The notes beneath the pieces were generated by a model. That model was not told where the DNA came from, made no database searches, and saw nothing but the letters and a program-made list of their open reading frames with translations. A DNA stretch of 11,524 bases from positions 1 through 11,524 of the forward strand of contig JAQBYL010000097.1 in assembly GCA_027622495.1 (NCBI GenBank). The letters are read 5' to 3'. Below are positions 1 to 6,768 of this stretch, piece by piece. This DNA is from Pseudomonadota bacterium (GTDB lineage Bacteria; Pseudomonadota; Gammaproteobacteria; Pseudomonadales; Azotimanducaceae). A program made the translations under genes and the position numbers. Positions within the stretch are counted from its first letter, which is position 1. The number at the start of each line of letters is the position of its first letter.

Positions 1-102
1 GCCAATCGTCCGCAAAATAGCAATTCGCCAACGGATCAGGGTAGGCATGCTGGCGAACAGCAGCGCACCAAGGGCAACGATCGTCACTAGAATCCAGTTC
101 AC
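1..102 (-). CDS. N-terminal fragment of a predicted membrane-anchored protein (runs off left edge)
   Basis: Read on the minus strand, a GTG codon at 102-100 opens a frame with no stop for the 34 codons down to the window edge. An AGGA motif sits about 8 nt upstream (AGGACCACT before GTG), which decides the start. The visible protein begins with VNWILVTIVALGALLFASMP, a single hydrophobic stretch of about 17 residues suitable as a membrane anchor or uncleaved signal, followed by a basic segment with three arginines (LIRWRIAILR), consistent with the positive-inside rule. The gene is transcribed away from the ORF at 199-303, with 96 bp between the two starts. I do not recognise the family from so short a piece, and no function is claimed. 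Confidence 0.6.
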   Translation of the reverse strand, partial: MNWILVTIVALGALLFASMPTLIRWRIAILRTIG

Positions 103-198
103 AGTGGTCCTGCCCCGGGTTAAATGGATAATTGGTTGTTCAAGGGATGAAGCCTAGAGTCGCAAGCCCGGTCGTGTCCAGTTTACCCAGGAGAAACC

Positions 199-303
199 AT
201 GTTCAAACAACTTCTGCGCATGTGCGCTGTGCTCCCAGCACTTGCGTTCGCAGGACCCGACGATCTGTTTAATGATGCCACTCGATCCTTCCTGGGGCCG
301 TGA
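199..303 (+). CDS. Short ORF (34 aa) with signal-peptide-like N-terminus
   Basis: ATG at 199 is preceded by AGGAG at 189-193 with a 5-nt spacer, a strong ribosome binding site. The product starts MFKQLLRMCAVLPALAFAG, with two basic residues, a hydrophobic core and an A-F-A cleavage-like site before Gly. That looks like a Sec signal peptide leaving a mature part of only about 15 residues (GPDDLFNDATRSFLGP). The stop TGA lies 8 nt from the stop of the convergent crotonase gene. Two readings are possible: a genuine small exported peptide, or the surviving 5' end of a longer secreted-protein gene cut off when the crotonase gene came to lie here. I see no homologous continuation in another frame. 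Signal and ribosome site are seen in the sequence; export and expression are inference. Confidence 0.45.
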   Translation: MFKQLLRMCAVLPALAFAGPDDLFNDATRSFLGP

Positions 304-311
304 ATCTGCTC

Positions 312-1163
312 CTACCAGGGTCGATCGTCATCATCTTCCTGCGCATTGAAACGGGCATTTCTGCCTTTGGACCATTCGACCCGGTCGTCTGCATTTTCGT
401 CGCCACGACCACCAGCCCGGCCTGTGGAGAGCACCCAGAAATTCCCTGACGCTCGAACCGCAGCACTCTGACCCATGATGTCGGCCGCCTGGTTGATCGA
501 CATTTTCGACACTTTGAGCGCATACAGACTGTTCAGCGCAATCCGGCGAGCCAGCCACAGGGTCGCTTCTTCGAGTTTGTCATCGGCAACTACGCGGTTA
601 ACCATGCCAAGCCGCTCGGCTTCGGGCGCATCTATAAAGTCGCCCGTCCACAGATACTCTTTGGCTTTCTTGATTCCCAGTTCCCAGAAGTGGGTTGGAT
701 ATTCGTGGTGCGCCCCGCCCCAGCGTACCGAGCGGTCGGCAAAGCGCGCGTTTTCCGATGCCACCACCAGATCACATGCCGCCGCCAGCATCCACGACCC
801 CATGATGCAATAACCACGCACCATGGCGATTGTCGGTTTGCCGATGTTCCGCCAGCGATCATGCATGCGCCAGTAAACGCCACGGTCCATCGATTTGACC
901 AGGCCCATTGGGGAGAAATCGCGGGGGTATTCGTCTAACTCATCGCGCATCTGCTCGGAACCGATGTCATGACCAGCGCCAAAGTGATCACCCTGCCCAC
1001 TGACAACGATCACCCGGATATCATCGTCTTCCTCGGCAATTGAAAACGCATGATCGAGTTCTGAGTAAACACGCCGGCTGATGACATTCATGACCTCAGG
1101 CCGATCAATCACGATGCGCGCAATACCGTCTTCCACCTGATACCGAACGTACTGATAGTCCAT
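312..1163 (-). CDS. Crotonase / enoyl-CoA hydratase-isomerase family protein lacking the canonical catalytic glutamates
   Basis: The 283-residue protein has the length and layout of a crotonase: N-terminal beta strands with IDRPEVMNVIS (residues 19-29), an oxyanion-hole segment FGAGHDIGSE (61-70) and the core GYCIMGSWMLAAACDLVVAS (117-136), followed by LWTGDFIDAPEAERLGMVNR (171-190). The family acts on CoA thioesters, stabilising an enolate in the oxyanion hole. By eye against rat enoyl-CoA hydratase, the two acid/base glutamates (Glu144 and Glu164) fall on Met125 and Ser145, while the oxyanion glycine (Gly122) is kept. It is therefore unlikely to be an ordinary hydratase; isomerase, hydrolase, ring-cleaving or decarboxylating activity is equally possible. 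ATG at 1163 was preferred to one 39 nt upstream because GGAGAGG sits just before it and the protein starts MDYQYVRYQV in the family manner. It is divergent from the CocE-like hydrolase, 120 bp apart. Confidence 0.88.
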   Translation of the reverse strand: MDYQYVRYQVEDGIARIVIDRPEVMNVISRRVYSELDHAFSIAEEDDDIRVIVVSGQGDHFGAGHDIGSEQMRDELDEYPRDFSPMGLVKSMDRGVYWRMHDRWRNIGKPTIAMVRGYCIMGSWMLAAACDLVVASENARFADRSVRWGGAHHEYPTHFWELGIKKAKEYLWTGDFIDAPEAERLGMVNRVVADDKLEEATLWLARRIALNSLYALKVSKMSINQAADIMGQSAAVRASGNFWVLSTGRAGGRGDENADDRVEWSKGRNARFNAQEDDDDRPW

Positions 1164-1172
1164 TTTACCTCT

Positions 1173-1189
1173 CCCCAGAAAAGCCGGGG
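1173..1189 (-). promoter_or_regulatory. Possible leader hairpin beside the crotonase ribosome binding site
   Basis: On the transcript of the crotonase gene the 17 bases CCCCGGCTTTTCTGGGG can fold into a 6-bp stem (four C-G pairs, one G-U, one G-C) with a 5-base loop. The 3' arm runs straight into the Shine-Dalgarno region (GGGGAGAGG) about 6 nt before the ATG at 1163, so the hairpin would partly cover it. No U-run follows, so this is not an intrinsic terminator. A regulatory effect is inference only; in GC-rich DNA such a stem can arise by chance. Confidence 0.3.
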
Positions 1190-1283
1190 TTGAGCATATC
1201 ATCGTCTCCCTCTTCGCCGCTCACGGCACCTGCCACCCTCCTCAACACGAAAAATGTGACTGGGAACGTAGTACCCTTCGTGC

Positions 1284-3161
1284 ATGACAATCCGGCAGAT
1301 TGAACACACCTGGATACCGATGCCCGACGGCGTGCGACTGTCGCTGCGTCTGTGGCTGCCAGACACAACTCCCGCACCCGTCGTCTGGGAATACATACCG
1401 TATCGCAAGCGCGATCTTTACCGTGCTTACGACAACCAGTGGGGTGCCGTGCTGGCGCAAGCAGGGATCGCTTATGCGCGGGTTGATGTTCGCGGCACCG
1501 GCGACTCTGAAGGGGTGATCACCGACGAGTACACCGAGCTTGAAATCGCCGATGGCGAACACTGTATCCGCTGGCTGGCTGGCCAATCCTGGTGCAACGG
1601 CTGCGTCGGTATGCGCGGCATATCCTGGGGAGCAATCAACACGCTGCAGATCGCCGCCCGTCGACCCGCGGCACTCAAGGCCATTGTGCCAATCGCCGGA
1701 ACAGAAAATCGCTACACCGATGACGCGCATTATCACGGCGGCTTACTCGGTCGCGCCAACCTGCAGTGGGGCGCGCTGTTCAAAGCGGTGCTGGCCGGAC
1801 CACCCGACCCTGACGTTGTTGGAGAGGCCTGGCGCGACATGTGGCAACAGCGGCTCGAGGCCACTCAACCGGTTATTGGCAACTGGATGCGGCACCCGGT
1901 TGAGGATGAGTACTGGTCGAGGGGTACTGACGCTGCCAGGCACATTGCCTGTCCGACCTATCTGGTAGCCGGATGGCAGGACACCTACTCAAATCCCATC
2001 GCACGTCTTCTTCAGAATCTTCGATGTCACACCAAAGTCCTGATCGGTCCCTGGGGCCACACCTATCCGCACAGGGTTTCGGTGCCTGGTCTCAACTGGG
2101 CTGAAGAGGAATTGGCCTGGTGGAACAAGTGGCTCCACACCAATCCTGATTCGGATCAAAAAAACCATCATGCCGTCAGAGCGTACCTTTCTGACGCCTG
2201 GTTTGATGCAACATTCGATAACCCGGAGCGGTTGTATCTGCACCTCAACGCCGACGGCAATCTCGGTGGAGAAGCAAAGACAGCCGCAGATCTGTCGATC
2301 CCCTCGCAGCTTATCGGGTCCCGTACACCCGAATGGCTTGACCATCCACCCGCTGATCAGACCGCCGATGATCTGCAGAGCCTTTCGTTTACCAGCAGAC
2401 CGCTGGATCACGATCTGCTGATTCTGGGTCATCCTAACCTTTCGATGAGTCTTGTCTCGCAGATTTCATCCGGGGCACTCTGGGTGCGTCTGAACGATGT
2501 GGCACCCGACGGCAGTTCCAGGCTGGTTTCACAAGGTCTTGTGAACCTGATTCATCGTCAGAGTTTCAAGAGCCCGCAAAGTGTGCCTGTGAATGAGCCC
2601 TTCATGCTGAACCTCGATCTGCGTTTAACCGGGTGTCGCATCAATGCCGGTCATCGTCTGCGGGTCGCTCTTTCTGGTCCGCCCTGGCCAATGGTCTGGC
2701 CACCCGTCAGCCCTGCCATACTCGCGTTTCAACGCGGCACCATCACCCTACCGATCCTGGCTGCAACGGGCGCTACAGACCAGGTAAAAGCCCCGAGCCC
2801 CGCCGAAGACAACGCCACGGCCTCCAGATTCAGCAACGATGGCGACACCATCATTTACAGCCACGACGAACCGCGCAATAGCTATACCGTAATGGACACC
2901 GGCACACAGTTGAGTTCCAGCTCTACACAGAGCGCCACAATCAACCCAAACGACCCTCTGTCCTGCCGTTGGGAACATCATCTGGCGCGCAGTTGGCAAC
3001 GTCCAAACTGGCATTGCGAAGTCGAGGTAAGCTGCACAATCACCTGCACCGACACGCATTTCAATGTCGTCGAAAGCCTGATCGCACGATTCGATACACA
3101 GGTTGTGTTTGACCGTACGCACGATTGCTCGATTCCACGCAGCCGAATAAACAAAGTTTAA
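1284..3161 (+). CDS. CocE/NonD family serine hydrolase (X-Pro dipeptidyl-peptidase S15-like)
   Basis: This 625-residue protein has an S15/CocE alpha/beta-hydrolase domain (about 1-275), then a beta-sandwich like the X-Pro dipeptidyl-peptidase C-terminal domain (about 290-490), and a C-terminal segment ending in the IPR motif typical of this subfamily. The nucleophile motif RGISWGAIN places the catalytic Ser at residue 114. Asp233 (AGWQDTYSN) and His259 (GPWGHTYP) complete the likely triad, and Tyr40 (IPYRKRD) fits the oxyanion tyrosine of cocaine esterase. Family members hydrolyse esters or amides such as cocaine, cephalosporin side chains or X-Pro peptides; the substrate here is unknown. There is no signal peptide, so a cytoplasmic location is likely. 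ATG 1284 is the first start after an in-frame TAG at 1269, but no good Shine-Dalgarno precedes it. The P-loop gene begins 27 nt downstream and may be co-transcribed. Confidence 0.92.
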   Translation: MTIRQIEHTWIPMPDGVRLSLRLWLPDTTPAPVVWEYIPYRKRDLYRAYDNQWGAVLAQAGIAYARVDVRGTGDSEGVITDEYTELEIADGEHCIRWLAGQSWCNGCVGMRGISWGAINTLQIAARRPAALKAIVPIAGTENRYTDDAHYHGGLLGRANLQWGALFKAVLAGPPDPDVVGEAWRDMWQQRLEATQPVIGNWMRHPVEDEYWSRGTDAARHIACPTYLVAGWQDTYSNPIARLLQNLRCHTKVLIGPWGHTYPHRVSVPGLNWAEEELAWWNKWLHTNPDSDQKNHHAVRAYLSDAWFDATFDNPERLYLHLNADGNLGGEAKTAADLSIPSQLIGSRTPEWLDHPPADQTADDLQSLSFTSRPLDHDLLILGHPNLSMSLVSQISSGALWVRLNDVAPDGSSRLVSQGLVNLIHRQSFKSPQSVPVNEPFMLNLDLRLTGCRINAGHRLRVALSGPPWPMVWPPVSPAILAFQRGTITLPILAATGATDQVKAPSPAEDNATASRFSNDGDTIIYSHDEPRNSYTVMDTGTQLSSSSTQSATINPNDPLSCRWEHHLARSWQRPNWHCEVEVSCTITCTDTHFNVVESLIARFDTQVVFDRTHDCSIPRSRINKV

Positions 3162-3171
3162 AAACGCGATG

Positions 3172-3181
3172 AACTTAAGTT
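3172..3181. repeat. Perfect 10-bp palindrome in the short gap before the P-loop gene
   Basis: AACTTAAGTT is its own reverse complement and is flanked by near-symmetric ATG/TCAT. It lies in the 27-nt gap between the CocE-like hydrolase and the P-loop gene. A seven-codon frame, ATG at 3169 to TGA at 3190, overlaps the P-loop start as ATGA. The gap has no recognisable Shine-Dalgarno sequence, so this micro-frame could be involved in translational coupling, or could be chance. No T-run follows, so it is not a terminator. Confidence 0.3.
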
Positions 3182-3188
3182 TCATAGC

Positions 3189-3758
3189 ATGAGCGATCAA
3201 TCCAACATCATCGGCACGCGCATCCACATCATCGGTAACAGCGCGTCTGGCAAATCGACTTTCGGTGCCACCCTGGCCAGGCAGACGAACCTTGATCTGG
3301 TTGAACTCGACGCTTTGAACTGGTTACCCGACTGGGTGGGCTTAAACGCCACAGACCCTGCGGAGCTGGAACGCCGCTTCGCCGAGGCAACACTGGGTAA
3401 TCGCTGGGTCGCAGCGGGATCCTACCGCGAGTTTGCTGAGCGGACATTCTGGGATCGCGTGCAGACCGTCATCTTTCTGGACCTGCCGCTACCGCAACTG
3501 CTGTGGCGGGTGATCCGGCGCTCATGGAAGCGCTGGCGCAGTCATGAGCTGTTGTGGGGGACCAACTACGAGAATTTCTGGCAGCAGTTGGCCGTATGGA
3601 AGAAAGAGGATTCGCTGGTGTGGTGGATCATCAATGCCCAGCGCGGCAAGCGCGATGCCTATGTGCGCGATCAGGGCGATCCGCGCTGGGCGCATATCCG
3701 CTTTATCCGCCTGACTTCATCGCGCGAGATCAACGCGTTCCTGGACCAGCTCCATTGA
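3189..3758 (+). CDS. P-loop NTPase, adenylate kinase-like / FlaR topology-modulation-like family
   Basis: The 189-residue protein opens with a strand and a Walker A loop, IIGNSASGKSTFG (residues 14-26, GxxxxGKST at 16-24). This is followed by LVELDALNWLPDW (38-49), the D-x-x-x-W pattern seen in small kinase-like proteins annotated as topology modulation protein or adenylate kinase. A hydrophobic strand VIFLDLPLP (94-102) follows, then an Arg/Trp-rich lid-like helix (about 107-131, RVIRRSWKRWRSHELLWG), consistent with phosphate binding. Length and order fit this family; the phosphate acceptor is not known. It follows the CocE-like hydrolase by 27 nt and may share its transcript. It ends 6 nt from the convergent CPXCG gene. 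No convincing Shine-Dalgarno is present before ATG 3189. Confidence 0.82.
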   Translation: MSDQSNIIGTRIHIIGNSASGKSTFGATLARQTNLDLVELDALNWLPDWVGLNATDPAELERRFAEATLGNRWVAAGSYREFAERTFWDRVQTVIFLDLPLPQLLWRVIRRSWKRWRSHELLWGTNYENFWQQLAVWKKEDSLVWWIINAQRGKRDAYVRDQGDPRWAHIRFIRLTSSREINAFLDQLH

Positions 3759-3764
3759 TCATCC

Positions 3765-4058
3765 TCAGACTTCGTCTTCCTGACGCAGGCTGACAAAGAC
3801 TTCGCTTTCGTCGGAACCCGGGTCAAGACCTTCACCAGAACCTCCGCCAAATCCTCCGCCGGAGTTTCCGCCGAGACTAACCAGCACTGTAATGGGTCGA
3901 CAGCATACGAAGCAGTCCTCAATATAGGTGTGTTCACCCTGACTCGGATCGATCACGAGCTCGATGAGTTCTGCACAATAAGGGCAGCTTTCTCTGACTT
4001 GCGTAGTCTGCAGCGGAAGCCCTTCATAACCTCCCTGGTCCCAGTCTTTAATGCTCAT
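3765..4058 (-). CDS. CPXCG motif-containing cysteine-rich protein with Gly-rich acidic tail
   Basis: The 97-residue protein contains CPYC (residues 25-28) and, after a short beta segment, YIEDCFVCCRPITV (45-58). This is the pattern of the small bacterial CPXCG cysteine-rich family, presumably a zinc-ribbon fold; in this copy the motif's glycine is missing (CPYCAE rather than CPxCGE). The family function is not established. After residue 60 comes a tail rich in glycine (GGNSGGGFGGGSGEG, 63-77) and then acidic residues, so it is about 30 residues longer than the core domain. ATG 4058 was chosen over an in-frame ATG 63 nt upstream because GGAG lies 7 nt before it and the extra N-terminal residues are not family-like. 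It converges on the P-loop gene with a 6-nt gap. Confidence 0.85.
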   Translation of the reverse strand: MSIKDWDQGGYEGLPLQTTQVRESCPYCAELIELVIDPSQGEHTYIEDCFVCCRPITVLVSLGGNSGGGFGGGSGEGLDPGSDESEVFVSLRQEDEV

Positions 4059-4179
4059 TGCTGTGCTCCGAAGTACTTCACGCCCAAGTGCTTTAACAAT
4101 GCAGATCCCAGTGTCGTGCACGTGAAGGCGTTAGGTTTTGAAGATCGCATTGGGATAGCCTACGCGTAATCACAAAGAA

Positions 4180-5478
4180 ATGGGCGCCAGTACCGTGACC
4201 GTTTTCATCCAACGCACAGTCCATCGACACCTGCTCCGCACCGCTTGGCTCTGGGCTGCGGTCTGGACGAGCCTGATCTGTGGAAACGCCTGCGCCCGTA
4301 GTCCGGCGCAAACGGATCTGCCCTTTGTCGGGTATGGCAGTGAGACCCGCGGTGGCGAGGGTGGTCGCGTGATGTGGGTCGACCCCGGATCAGGAGACAG
4401 CACCCTCGATCACATGCCATGCACCCGTTCAGCGCCCTGTCAGCTGCGCACTGCGTTGCACACAACGCAACCGCGCATCATCCGTTTTACTGCAGGTGGA
4501 ACGATTGATCTGAACCAGCCATTGGTGCTGACCGAGCGCCACTCCTTTGTGACCGTCGACGGAGCATCAGCACCGTCTCCGGGAATCACCATCTCGGGTA
4601 ACCAGCCGATCATCATTCGCGGGTCTGGACCGGAGAACACTGATGACCCGCGCTATGCCACCGGTCACATGGTCTTCAGTCACCTGCGGCTCAAAGGCAC
4701 CGGCCCGGTCTGGTCATTGTCAATCGATGGCCAGCACGGTCTGGTTCATCATGTGGTGTTCGACCATCTGACCTGGACCATGCAGGACCTGGCCATCGAA
4801 GAACCCAAGATGGTGATCTGGTACCGGGCGGAGAACATCACGGTCTCCAACATGCTGTTTTACGACGCCTACAAAGGCCTGCAGATATCTGGTATGCAGA
4901 ACGACATTGTGAAGCACCGGATCGATGGCGTATCACTCACCCGGAGTGTGTTCTACAACGTGCGCCACCGACAGCCGATCCTGCGATCTCATGTGCACAA
5001 TGTTGACGTAGTGAACAACATCATGCGCAACTATGCCTTCTCCAATTTCAGTGACAGCGTGACACGCATCCGCAATCGTGCCGACGAGCCGCGGGTGCGC
5101 TGGGTCAACGTGATCAACAATTCTTATCAATCCCCGCACAACAGCTTCAACGAGCAGGCCCGCAGCATCATCTTTGGCGAGTCACCGGGTGCAGACCGGG
5201 ACGATGGGGGACCTGCTAAATGCAGCTCACAGGGTGATGTGCATACAAACACGCAGATGGGTGAAATCTGGGTCGCCGGTAACACGCTGCCAAGCGCGGC
5301 ATGCGACGTGTACTCCACCACCAGAACCGAAATAGCCCGTCCCGCCTATGCACGGATCCCTGCACATCCCGCAGTAAGTCTTTGCACCATAGTCCCTCAG
5401 GAGGTCGGGATGGCTTACCCGAACGAACGCGAGCGACAGATCAAGCAACAGCTGGCGGAATGTGATTCATCCGAATGA
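4180..5478 (+). CDS. Secreted right-handed beta-helix protein, pectate lyase-like (PL1-like)
   Basis: The 432-residue protein starts with a basic segment and a hydrophobic core (about 21-38, TAWLWAAVWTSLICGNACA) with a likely cleavage site after A-C-A at residue 39, so export to the periplasm or outside is expected. The mature part begins GYGSETRGGEGG, followed by QLRTAL, RIIRFTAGGTIDL (99-111) and VTVDGASAPSPGITISG (124-140). That order is characteristic of polysaccharide lyase family 1-type pectate lyases (chain start, GTI strand, TIDG turn, GITI strand). Later elements are FDHLTWTMQD (194-203) and RHRQPILRSHVHNVDVVNN (262-280), where the RxPxxR pattern (Arg264, Arg269) matches the place of the catalytic arginine. 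Calcium ligands could include Asp195 and Asp203, but this is by eye. Paired cysteines (81/87, 348/375/402) suggest disulfides. The start is uncertain: the ribosome site before ATG 4180 is weak and a GTG at 4195 is possible. Substrate may not be pectin. Confidence 0.8.
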   Translation: MGASTVTVFIQRTVHRHLLRTAWLWAAVWTSLICGNACARSPAQTDLPFVGYGSETRGGEGGRVMWVDPGSGDSTLDHMPCTRSAPCQLRTALHTTQPRIIRFTAGGTIDLNQPLVLTERHSFVTVDGASAPSPGITISGNQPIIIRGSGPENTDDPRYATGHMVFSHLRLKGTGPVWSLSIDGQHGLVHHVVFDHLTWTMQDLAIEEPKMVIWYRAENITVSNMLFYDAYKGLQISGMQNDIVKHRIDGVSLTRSVFYNVRHRQPILRSHVHNVDVVNNIMRNYAFSNFSDSVTRIRNRADEPRVRWVNVINNSYQSPHNSFNEQARSIIFGESPGADRDDGGPAKCSSQGDVHTNTQMGEIWVAGNTLPSAACDVYSTTRTEIARPAYARIPAHPAVSLCTIVPQEVGMAYPNERERQIKQQLAECDSSE

Positions 5479-5529
5479 TGAACGCGTCGGTTCGGGTAGG
5501 ATCCGCTAACCTAGCCGCTCACCACGTGA

Positions 5530-5535
5530 TATAAC
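5530..5535 (+). promoter_or_regulatory. Possible -10 element upstream of the amidohydrolase
   Basis: TATAAC matches five of six bases of the sigma-70 -10 consensus and lies 30 nt before the ATG at 5566. The region 17 nt upstream (TAACCT) is a poor -35 box, so the call rests on the -10 alone. It would give the amidohydrolase its own promoter in the 87-nt gap after the beta-helix gene. Confidence 0.22.
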
Positions 5536-5565
5536 TTCTCAAGCACCAATGATCGGAGAGCCCCT

Positions 5566-6768
5566 ATGAGCAGCCAGTTGCCCCATCCAGACGAAAACAA
5601 CACCTGGAGACTGGAAACACCGGGATCATCTGACTGGCCACGCAGTCCGCACCCGTATGCGGGTAACAAGTACTACATGGTGTCTGCCGATGGCCACCTG
5701 CGCGAACCCAAAGATCTGTGGCATAAGCGTCTGCCCGAGGAATTGTGGGATCGGCTGCCTGGCATGGTCCTGGGCGCCGACGGTACCAAGATGCAGAAAA
5801 CCGAAGGATTTCGCCCGATCCGTTTACGCGACATCAAGTTCGACGGCGAAGACGGGTTGCGCAACGCTGCCTCCATGACACCTGAAGACCGGCTGAAGGA
5901 TCTGGAGCTCGACGGTGTAGACGCTGAGATTCTATTTCCCAACCTGGGTCTCACCATGTGGGCGACCCCCGATGCGAAGTTCAGCCAGGCAATGTGTCAC
6001 GCATTCAATGACTGGGCCTGGGAAACCTACGGTCCCTACAACGATCGCCTGTCACCCATGGCGTGTGTGGCTTCCGCCGACATCAAAGGTGCGATCACCG
6101 AAATCGAGCGATGTGCCAAACTTGGTTTCCGCGGCATCTCGATGCCCTGCAAACCGGTATGGGGACCACCCGACCACGAGGCGATCAACTACAACCTGCC
6201 CGAATTCGATCCACTGTGGGCCTGTGTGCAGGATGTTGATCTGCCCATCACCTTCCACGTATCCACTGGTCGCGACCCGCGAACGAGTCGCGGAAATGGC
6301 GGCGCGGTGATCAACTATGCCGTGCACTCGCTCGCCCCCACCATGGAAGCCATCGTTAACATCTGCGCATCCGGCGTGGTGGATCGCTTTCCGAAACTCA
6401 AATTCGGCACCATCGAGGCGGGCATCGGCTGGGTGGCCTGGGCGCTGCAGGCGATGGATGAGGCGTACAAGAAACACCACATGTTCGTGCGCCCGAAACT
6501 CGATCGTCTGCCCAGTGAGTATTTTCAGACCAATGGCTTTGCAAGCTTTCAGGAAGACAAAGTGGGTCTCGATCTGGCCCGCGAACACGGGTTGGTCAAC
6601 AACTTTCTGTGGGCCAGTGATCTGCCGCACCACGAGGGGACCTGGCCACACTCGGCACAGGCGATAGAGAGAACCATGGGTCAACTCAACGACACCGAAC
6701 GAGCCAGAGTTCTGGGCCTGAATTCAGCCCGCATCTTTGGTTTTGAGGTTCCTGCCCGCTACCTCTGA
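5566..6768 (+). CDS. Metal-dependent amidohydrolase (amidohydrolase 2 / ACMSD-like superfamily)
   Basis: The 400-residue TIM-barrel protein carries the amidohydrolase-2 signatures: MVSADGHLREP (residues 38-47) with the D-x-H metal motif (Asp42, His44), a mid-barrel metal-type His in TFHVSTG (His231), LKFGTIEAGIGW (278-289) and WASDLPHHEGTWP (349-361) with the C-terminal metal/proton-transfer Asp352. Relatives include ACMSD and other aromatic-acid decarboxylases and hydrolases acting on CoA-free intermediates; hydrolysis versus decarboxylation cannot be told here. ATG 5566 is preceded by GGAGAG with a 7-nt spacer. The closest known context of such proteins is catabolic clusters for aromatic, terpenoid or steroid compounds, consistent with the dehydrogenase operon next door. 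Its last 10 bp overlap the end of the convergent SDR gene. Confidence 0.88.
   Translation: MSSQLPHPDENNTWRLETPGSSDWPRSPHPYAGNKYYMVSADGHLREPKDLWHKRLPEELWDRLPGMVLGADGTKMQKTEGFRPIRLRDIKFDGEDGLRNAASMTPEDRLKDLELDGVDAEILFPNLGLTMWATPDAKFSQAMCHAFNDWAWETYGPYNDRLSPMACVASADIKGAITEIERCAKLGFRGISMPCKPVWGPPDHEAINYNLPEFDPLWACVQDVDLPITFHVSTGRDPRTSRGNGGAVINYAVHSLAPTMEAIVNICASGVVDRFPKLKFGTIEAGIGWVAWALQAMDEAYKKHHMFVRPKLDRLPSEYFQTNGFASFQEDKVGLDLAREHGLVNNFLWASDLPHHEGTWPHSAQAIERTMGQLNDTERARVLGLNSARIFGFEVPARYL

Noticed and set aside
132..160. Possible promoter TTGGTT - 17 nt - TAGAGT upstream of the short ORF.
   Set aside because: Only three of six and four of six consensus matches; too weak to list as a promoter.
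1242..1736. Minus-strand open frame (164 codons) opposite the start of the CocE-like hydrolase.
   Set aside because: No ribosome site and no family features; the opposite strand carries the catalytic serine motif of the hydrolase.
4137..4168. TTGAAG followed by TACGCG or CGTAAT before the beta-helix gene.
   Set aside because: Spacing or matches are poor and the leader would be too short for the start at 4180.
6052..6684. Long minus-strand open frame (210 codons) inside the amidohydrolase gene.
   Set aside because: It is a shadow of the amidohydrolase coding frame; the translation has no recognisable domain and the plus-strand protein has clear metal-binding motifs.
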